Source: Dromiciops gliroides
Lineage: Eukaryota > Chordata > Mammalia > Microbiotheria > Microbiotheriidae
DNA: 64,000 bases
Direction: 5' to 3'
NCBI RefSeq assembly: GCF_019393635.1
Contig: NC_057861.1
Location: 194,649,526-194,713,525, forward strand
Part shown: positions 57,052-64,000 of the stretch, piece after piece
Numbering within the stretch: position 1 is the stretch's first letter
Layout: each line of letters begins with the position of its first letter
Made by a program: the position numbers and the translations under genes
Notes under the pieces: generated by a model
Told to the model about the DNA's origin: nothing
Seen by the model: the letters and a program-made list of their open reading frames with translations, nothing else
Database searches by the model: none

Positions 57052-57055
57052 CCAC

Positions 57056-58135
57056 CTAGCAAAGGGCTGATCCAGGTCAAAGAGGCTGATCTTGTAACTA
57101 CCTGTAAGGTGTTCTTTAAAGTAGAGTGACATCATTACTGTTTGTTTCTTAGAATGAAATTTAATATTAATCCACTTAGTTAATTACTGACAATTAATAA
57201 TGGTTGAGTATTTGCTATATGGAAGGAATTATGCCATGTGTTAGGCATATAAAAGCAAAAGACTGCATTTTCAATGGATATCTATTAAATTTAATTACCT
57301 ACTAGATGAAAAAAAGCATGGTCTAATGGAGAGAGAGGTAACCTTGGAGTTTAGAAGGCCTGTGTTCATTACTCCAGGTACTCTTATTCCTGGACTCCCC
57401 CACAAACTGACATGGCTTGTAGATATACTAGCCAGAATAATCTACATCTGTCAGTGTGTAGCTTCAGTTTTAGGTCTTAATTTAAAGCTAACCCCTTGGC
57501 ACAGTGCCAAATGAGGACTCAATTGCCAGAGTAGATTGAAGTCAATGAATCAAACTGGCCCTGAGGTTTAAAAACAAAGTAGGGAGGTGGGAGAAGTAAA
57601 ATATGGAGCCCAAGGTATGTGTGTGTATGGGATACAGGGACTGCAGAGGAGAAAGAGGAAGATAAATATACGGCTAGATACATTTCTATCTTTGTACAAA
57701 GGAAACCAACTTCCAGGATAAGGAAAAAGAGAAAGGTGGAGAAGAACCCCAAATTCAAAGGGGTTTCCTCAGCATTGTCATGAAAGACCATCCCTAATAC
57801 CTTCACAATCATCCCCAGCCTCCTGAGTCAGCCAAGGCAATAAATGTAGTTAAAGAAAGGAGGGTAGAACCCAGAATGGTCAAAATGTGAAAAGTGAGGG
57901 AAAAAACGGTCTGAGTGCAGTGGGTCTCTTTGTCTTTCTGCAGTGGTGTCCCAGCAGCTTCCTCAAACTCCTGAAGGACCAAAGTTCTTATCCAACTCCG
58001 GTAGCCTTGGAGAACAGAGAAAAGAAAACACAGGCTGAGGAAGAAGCACAATAAGAGGCCTACAAAAGCCAAAGTATTTATCATAAGAAGCAAAAATGTC
58101 ATGGACAAGGACTTGGTGTTTTGGGTTTGGGTGCC
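57056..58135. other. Unassigned stretch with two hydrophobic minus-strand frames
   Basis: Minus-strand frames of about 97-99 codons (57519-57812 and 57809-58108) are hydrophobic and overlap slightly. I recognise no family, and T-rich composition alone yields such frames. No splice or retrocopy signature. Confidence 0.35.
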
Positions 58136-58139
58136 ATAA

Positions 58140-58391
58140 AACCCTTTGGCAATAAAATGCTGGGACTAGAGTTGAGAAGACTTCTCTTTGTGAGTTCAAA
58201 TCTGGCCTCAGACACTTACCAGCTGTGTGACCCTGGGCAAGTCACTTAACCCTGTTTGCTTCAGCTTCATCATATATAAAGTGAGCTGGAGAAGGAACTG
58301 GGAAACCATTCCAGTATTTTTGCAAAGAAAACCTCAAATGGGGTCAGGAAGAGTAAAACATGACTGGAAAAATGACTGAACAACAATGAAA
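58140..58391 (+). mobile_element. CORE-SINE (marsupial Mar1-like)
   Basis: 'gtgagttcaaatctggcctcagacacttaccagctgtgtgacc', then 'agctggagaaggaactgggaaaccattccagtatttttgcaaagaaaacctc', ending 'ggaaaaatgactgaacaacaatg'. Same family as 4452-4728 but better preserved. Confidence 0.8.
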
Positions 58392-58722
58392 GGCCTGGAG
58401 AGTGGGAGGAATGTTTTTAAATGGATAAAATAAAGTGTAATGAATTATAAAGGAACCCCATTATATTAATATGCAGTTATCAAAATACATTTAAAATCAA
58501 GTTTATGCATCCTAGGTTGAAACTCTCTGCCTTAGAAAAGTTAGCATATTGATAATCCCATGCCCCCCTGCCATTCTCCACCAAAAAAGCTGAGTGAAGA
58601 GGAGATATAGTCCCTTTTGGAAGGTAAAAGTATTGCAACAAAATATATGAAGCCTCATGAAATTACAGTGAAAAAATTTCAAGAACTTCCAGACTGGTTC
58701 AGAGAAATAATCAAAGAATTAA

Positions 58723-58850
58723 GTGTGTGTACATATGTGTGTATACACACATATATACATATATAGAGAGACAGTGTGTATGTATATATGTATATGTATA
58801 TATACAATATTATGCACATATATACATTTGTTTATGCATATATGTGTGTA
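58723..58850. repeat. Imperfect GTGTATA/TATATG simple repeat
   Basis: Alternating purine-pyrimidine patch with interruptions. Confidence 0.8.
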
Positions 58851-59400
58851 AAATGGAAGGATGAAAAAAGTCTAACAAGAGAAGAGAGACCTTAGGATAA
58901 AATAGAGACACTTTCCTTAACAGTAGATTCTCTGAAGAAAAGAATGGCAGAGTTGACACTTGAAAATGTAGATGCAGGAAGAAGCTTAAATGAACAAAAT
59001 CAAAAGACAACAAGATTTGAATAATAGATGAGAATTCTTCAAAACGAGAATACTGAACTTGAATATAGATTGTGAAGGAATAATTTATGATTTACAGGTC
59101 TCTTAGAAAAAATCATAAAAAGAAAAACCTGAATATCATACTTTAATAAATCATATAGAAAAAAATGAATGGAAATTCCGGAAGCAGATTGTAAAATGCA
59201 GAATTCACAAGAAATCCCCCAATATAAAGTAACCTCAATTAGGAAATTTTTTGCCAAGAAACTTCAATATTAAACAGAAAATTTAGCAGACAACAAAGGA
59301 AAAACCATTTACATTCCAATGATAACTCAACATTTGCTCCTTATTTATAAGAAATTAAAGGGGGGGGGAACCTAGAATAACACATTGTAAAAGCAAGGAA
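58850..59400 (+). mobile_element. Possible very old L1/HAL1 ORF1 region
   Basis: A-rich sequence such as 'gaaattccggaagcagattgtaaaatgcagaattcac' resembles decayed ORF1 sequence. No continuous alignment can be made by eye. Confidence 0.25.
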
Positions 59401-59479
59401 TAGTCATTGAAACACCAAATAACAGTCTGAGATGTGCCTAGATATATCAAAGAGAAAAGGTTGGAACTAAGGTGGATCT

Positions 59480-59728
59480 ATGAAAAAAATAGTTCAATAT
59501 TTAAATGGTCTTTCAATTTCTTCTCCTGTATTAGAGTTAGTGTCAAAGTTAAAACAAAACATTGGTCATGAATCACTATGGGAGGAGCAGGAGTTGAATA
59601 TTGTTACCCCAAAGGGAACAACACCACAGATTATCCCACAGAATCAGGAGGGGATAATACAGGAGTCTTACAATGAATCTTATTGTGGCTGGGATTGTGA
59701 TTTGATACCAGTAGAACAGCTTCTATAA
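59480..59728 (+). CDS. Unidentified 82-codon ORF (doubtful)
   Basis: Self-contained frame with a stop four codons upstream of ATG (TAAGGTGGATCTATG) and a terminator at 59726. The product is acidic and polar, with a C-terminal Cys pair (CGWDC). Composition is more protein-like than in neighbouring frames, but I know no matching family and see no promoter or splice site. Could be a retroelement or retrocopy relic or chance. Confidence 0.15.
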   Translation: MKKIVQYLNGLSISSPVLELVSKLKQNIGHESLWEEQELNIVTPKGTTPQIIPQNQEGIIQESYNESYCGWDCDLIPVEQLL

Positions 59729-60292
59729 ATTGGGGTGGTGTTACTTGGTAATAATTCTCACTTGAAGAGGACTGAATAGGTTCAAATGATGATGACATAA
59801 CATCAAAAAGGACAAATGATGAAGGATTTTGCATCATTCTATAACTGGTTCCAATCTGCTAACCATGTGGTGAAGAAGAGTCTTTTGATTACCTAGGGTG
59901 CCACAATTGGGGCTCATTCAAAAGGCTCTTATTAGGACTTGGCCCTTTGTCAGGTTTTTTTTTTTTCTTTCTTTTCAGCCTGACTGCTGTTTGGGTGAGA
60001 CAGTGATGAAAGGGGAGAAGCCTTAGGCCATTACCTTCTGAGGTTAATGTGTGGCTTGTGGACATTGCCTTTGTTCTTTTCGACTTCATGTTTAGTCTTT
60101 CCTATTTTATGTGAAGGAGATTAGAGATAGCTATAACCTTGTGAGCTTTGAAAGGTCAAAAGAATCAGCCATCAGAGTTCAGGTGATGTACATGCTAGGA
60201 TGTGACAGAAGGCAGACAGTAAGGAACAAAGCCTGAACAATCTGTTCTGTGTAGTTCTTCAGTAGAGACACACAATTATCCATCCTCCAGGC

Positions 60293-60545
60293 TGCTAGGT
60301 GGCAAAATAGCATACTGCTCTTGGAGTCAGGAAAACCTGAGTTCAAATCCAGCCTTAGACACTGAATTATTTGTGTGACCTTGGGCAAGTCAACCTTTGT
60401 TTGTTTCCTCATCTATAAAATGAGGATAATAATAGCACCTTTCTCCTAGAGTTCTTGTATCTAATGAGATAATAATTGTAAAACACTTAGTATAGTACCT
60501 GTCACATAGTAAGCACTATACAAATGTTAGCTATAATTATCATCA
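60293..60545 (+). mobile_element. MIR, near full length
   Basis: 'gctgctaggtggcaaaatagc', 'gtcaggaaaacctgagttcaaatccagccttagacactgaa', 'tcctcatctataaaatgaggataataatagcacc', tail 'aagcactatacaaatgttagctataattatc'. One of the best MIRs here. Confidence 0.85.
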
Positions 60546-60939
60546 TCAATTATTCATCAACCATGTCAATTAAAAGTGAACTTGGGAGGAGTGGTGCTAC
60601 ATAGGGGCAGCCTTAAGTTTGAGGCATTGTGTGTCCCCTGCAATGGAGGTAGGGGGCATATTTGTACTTCTGTTCTTACCATATCTTTGAAGTAAATATC
60701 CTTTTGTCGAAATTAATTGATATTAATTGGTATAATGGAACTGAGCAATAATCACTGGCTGTTAACAATGTGTATGTATGGTGGAGTGGTGGGATGGCAT
60801 AGCAAGTGGGGCTCAAGCCAATAGCATTAGAGAAAGTTACCTGAAACTTACCTCTAGTACTGTGGAGGAAAAATGTAGCTGGCCCCACTCAGAGTAAGAG
60901 AGGCCAGAGCACTAATATATAAGGAAGTCCAAGATAGAA

Positions 60940-61440
60940 ATAAAGGTTCACGAAATACCAAAATATTCATAATTAAATTCTGTATGGTAGCAAAAACCTG
61001 GAAACAAAGTGAGTAGTCATAAATTTTGTAATAATGGAAAAAACACTGATATATGTATGTATTAGATTATTATGTGATAAGAAGTAATTAATATAAAGAA
61101 TTTATAGGACCATGGGGAGAGGTGAATAAAAATAAACTGATACAAAGAGAAACAGAGTGAAAATAAAAATTTACGAAATTATTACAATGTAAATGAAAAG
61201 ACAACTAAAAGGAAGTCAAACTGAGTAACAGGAAGCCCAGTAAAAGACATGGAAAACAGATAATAAAACATACTTCTTCTTTCCTCATGGGAGAGAGGAG
61301 AGTAACTAGAGGTGATGTATGTTATAAATATATAGACATATATTTGTGTGCATATTAGATGCAGTTACTGTAGTTGAAGTTTTTACTTCCTTGTTTTGTT
61401 ACAAAGAAAGGATCAATCTCGGGGAGTGAGAAATCACACA
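60940..61440 (+). mobile_element. Diverged L1-type 3' region
   Basis: 'ttcataattaaattctgtatggtagcaaaaacctggaaacaaagtgag...aataatggaaaaaacactgatat...gtgataagaagtaatt' parallels the L1 segment at 19340-19450. 'taaaagacatggaaaac' and the following sequence are probable 3' UTR. An older lineage than the 20695 copy. Confidence 0.55.
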
Positions 61441-61844
61441 AATGACTGTTATGTGAATTCAAATGCCATCAATAAATCATATTTTAAATAAATTAAATAG
61501 GAAGACATGTATCTTTCAGTAATGGAGCTCATAATTCAGCAGGATAATATTAAGGAGAATATGATATAAAAGATGAAGGAGATTCCCCCCAATAATGTTA
61601 TATAAGATTATTGGAGAAGTGACAGATTACTTTTAGCCTATGGAAAATGGATTTGAAATGGTTTTATAAAGGAGCAGGTAGAATATAGACTGGGCAATGA
61701 AGAATATTTCCATAGGGAGAGATATAAAGTAAGTATTTGCCAGGGATCATGGTTGGCCTACACTAATGCAAACAATTGGGAGAGTACTTAATAGTATGAA
61801 GGAAAAGCAAGTAGTACAATTTGGTTGTTCTGCTGAAAAGGTGA

Positions 61845-61995
61845 ATGTGGTCCAATGAAAAGAGTACAGGATTTGTAGTGTGAGAATCTGAGTTCAAATC
61901 CATGCAGTATTACTACCTTACTTGTGAGACCTTAGTTAAGTCAATTTTCCTCTCTGGAGATCAGTTTCCTTATTTGCAATTACTAAAGGTTTTGG
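61845..61995 (+). mobile_element. MIR
   Basis: 'gtgtgagaatctgagttcaaatccatgcagtattactacc', 'cctctctggagatcagtttccttatttgcaatt'. Confidence 0.65.
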
Positions 61996-62107
61996 GGTTT
62001 TGGTTTTTTTTTTGAGTTATGGGAAAGTTATACTTGGCCTTTGGAAAATTTAACTTGATAGCAGGGTGAAGTGCTAAGAGACCAGTATTAAAATATTAAA
62101 AGTCAGT

Positions 62108-62233
62108 TGGGCAGCTAGGTGGCACAGTGGATAGAGCACCAGCCCTGGCCTCAGATATTTGACACTTACTAGCTGTGGGACTCTGGGCAAGTCACTTAAC
62201 CTCAATTGCCTCACCAAAAAACCCCCAAAAAAC
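62108..62233 (+). mobile_element. WSINE1-like SINE with internal deletion
   Basis: Head and tail are normal, but 'ccagccctggcctcagatattt' jumps directly from the head to the second half. About 28 bases including the B-box are lost. Short TSD AGTCAGT (62101-62107 and 62234-62240). Confidence 0.92.
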
Positions 62234-62384
62234 AGTCAGTCCTTTAGCCTCATAGTATTAGTATAATTACAACATTAATTGTAGTTAACAGTCACTTAGT
62301 CAATCAACAAGCAGTTATTAAGCCAAGTGCCAAAGCACAGATGCATAGGATTTCTGATATCATGGAAAGGACTTAGAACTCATG

Positions 62385-62545
62385 GGGAATTTATAGATAT
62401 CCTACTCCAACTCTTTTAATTTACAACTGCAGATCAGGTAAATGTAGTGATTAACCACATGTCAGAGGGAACAAAGAGAAGAACTAGGATTTGAGCATAT
62501 CTCTTGATTCCATATTCTTTATTCATCCCACTAAACCAATGTTCT
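62385..62545 (-). mobile_element. MIR, antisense (diverged)
   Basis: 'tttacaactgcagatcaggtaaatgtagtgattaaccacatgtcagag...aggatttgagcatatctcttgattcc'. Confidence 0.55.
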
Positions 62546-63439
62546 CTAAACTTTTTGATCTCACTCCCATGAGCAAAAAAAAAAATGACCATGTACTTGG
62601 CAATATATGTATATTTATTTCCTTTAAAATTATTTCATTGTACTATTTCACTATGATAATATACATATAATAAAGCATACATAAAATAGAAATTAAAAAG
62701 TAAAATGATATTCCAAGGATTTTTATTAGGAAAAGAATTCCCAAGCTTAGTTGAACTCTAAATATTAGGGGAATATTGGACAGGCCAAAGTAATCAAATG
62801 CATCATTTTTTCATTCACAGATGACAGAATTATAGAATTTCAGAGTTGGAAGGGACTTGAGTATTCCAGCCCAGATCTGAAAAATAATTCCCTTGATAAA
62901 GCTTTTCCTTAAAGACCTTCTTCAAAGAGGAACCTGCTACCACTTGAGGCAACTGACACCACCTTGAGAAGATATTCTCATCAACTCCAACCTCTCAATC
63001 CTAGCTCCTAACTTTCAGGCAAAACATAATGAAGGCCTAGAGTAGAATGGGAATAATATGTGTGACTAGGAGGAAATGAATGCAAGACATTGAATCAGTA
63101 GGATTTAGCAACTTATTTGATGTGAGTTGTGAGAAGAAAGAAGAGTAAAAGATTTGAAATTTTTAGCTCTGGTCAGTTAAAGAGTGGTGGCCTCATCAAC
63201 AGAAATGAGTAAATTGAGAAAAAGGGAAATTTTTGGTAGGAAGATAATGAGTTTACTTTTGGATGTGAAGAGTTTGAGATGCTGTTGGCATATTCAAGTG
63301 GAGTTGTTTATCAAGCAGTTCAAATGTGGGAATAGAATTCACAACAGAGCTTGGGTATGGACACAGTCCCTGGTCTCATGGGATTTACATTCCTGTACAT
63401 ATCATAAATTTACAGAATAGTTTCTTAAAAAAGAACTAG

Positions 63440-63630
63440 ACTCAAAAGGCAAGTCACCTAATAGGATTTAGACCTTAAAGGCACCTTAAAAACCTATGCT
63501 TCTTATATGAAGAAAGTAAAATGCAGAGTTAAATGACTTGCCAAGGGTGACATAGGTAATAAGTAGCAGAGCTAAGATTTGAACCCAGGTCTTTTGATTC
63601 AAAAGCCTGTGCTCTTTCTACCTTATTGTG
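63440..63630 (-). mobile_element. MIR, antisense
   Basis: 'gcagagttaaatgacttgccaagggtgacataggtaataagtagcagagctaagatttgaacccagg'. Confidence 0.75.
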
Positions 63631-63658
63631 TCAAATTACAAATCAAAAATTGTGAGAT

Positions 63659-63822
63659 CTGGGGGCAGCTAGGTGGAGGAGTAGATAAAGCACTGACCCT
63701 AGATTCAGGAGGACCTGAGTTCAAATCCAGCTTCAGACACTTGACACTTACTAGCTGTGTGACCCTGAGAAAGTCACTTATCCCTCATTGCCCTGCACAC
63801 ACACAGAAAATAAATAAAATTT
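63659..63822 (+). mobile_element. WSINE1-like SINE, perfect 14-bp TSD
   Basis: AAAAATTGTGAGAT at 63645-63658 and 63823-63836. The A-box is mutated ('aggtggaggagtag') and the tail is CACACA then AAAT-rich. Confidence 0.95.
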
Positions 63823-64000
63823 AAAAATTGTGAGATTTGGAATGGAACCTAGTGATCATCATTCCAAAAGAGCATAACCTCTTTCAGGGTAGGGATTGTT
63901 TTTTTATCTTTGTCTTTATGTCCCCAGTGCCTTTAATACATATTGGCTTTTCATAAACACAGAGTATCCCAAAAGACTTTTAAATTATTAAAGCTATCAT

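Noticed and set aside
57519..58199. Hydrophobic minus-strand ORFs suggesting a membrane protein or receptor
   Set aside because: No conserved motif, and T-rich DNA gives hydrophobic frames. They are interrupted and overlapping.
5360..63824. Many ORFs with near-identical products such as MDKAPALDSGGPEF...
   Set aside because: They are translations of the young SINE in one fixed frame, present wherever a copy occurs on either strand. Not genes.

Overview
This window looks like intergenic or intronic DNA from an Australian marsupial. The best evidence is a young tRNA-derived SINE present in about 20 copies, with the marsupial head (GGGGCAGCTAGGTGGCRCAGTGG) and usually flanked by target-site duplications (TSDs). 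It sits among marsupial-type L1, L2 and RTE LINEs, RTE-tailed SINEs, old MIR/CORE-SINEs and many retroviral LTRs. I cannot name the species. The DNA is A+T rich, with scattered microsatellites, and I found no convincing intact protein-coding gene.

Region by region. 1-6.6 kb is mostly unique DNA with one speculative signal-peptide exon (minus strand, 3241 down to 3029), an L1 3' end and two SINEs. 6.6-8.5 kb is a decayed LINE carrying only an ORF1 (L1/HAL1 type). 9.8-11.4 kb is an L2 interrupted by an RTE-tailed SINE that hosts a hexanucleotide microsatellite. 12.8-14.5 kb is a 5' RTE fragment whose endonuclease region is split by a solo LTR. 15.2-17.0 kb holds an L1 3' end with stacked SINEs, then an RPS7 processed pseudogene. 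18-23 kb holds L2 and L1 pieces. 23-28 kb is mostly unique. 28.4-31.3 kb is an L2 with nested SINEs.

31.5-49.7 kb is an LTR-dense block. It contains six or seven solo LTRs of several families and one degraded provirus (about 42.68-49.74 kb). The provirus has two related LTRs, a tRNA-Phe-like primer-binding site, integrase and env remnants, and three later insertions. A MALSU1 processed pseudogene (about 39.81-40.33 kb) is cut by an LTR. 50-64 kb is mainly unique DNA with MIR, L2, a DNA-transposon-like repeat, a third copy of the 13.8-kb LTR family, and SINEs.

The main result is a readable insertion history. Seven solo LTRs can be delimited to the base by 4-bp direct repeats, and several insertions are nested so that their relative order is fixed. 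Nothing here resembles an undescribed functional system. The items most worth checking are the candidate secreted-protein exon, the two retropseudogenes, the provirus, and the repeated use of 4-bp TSDs.
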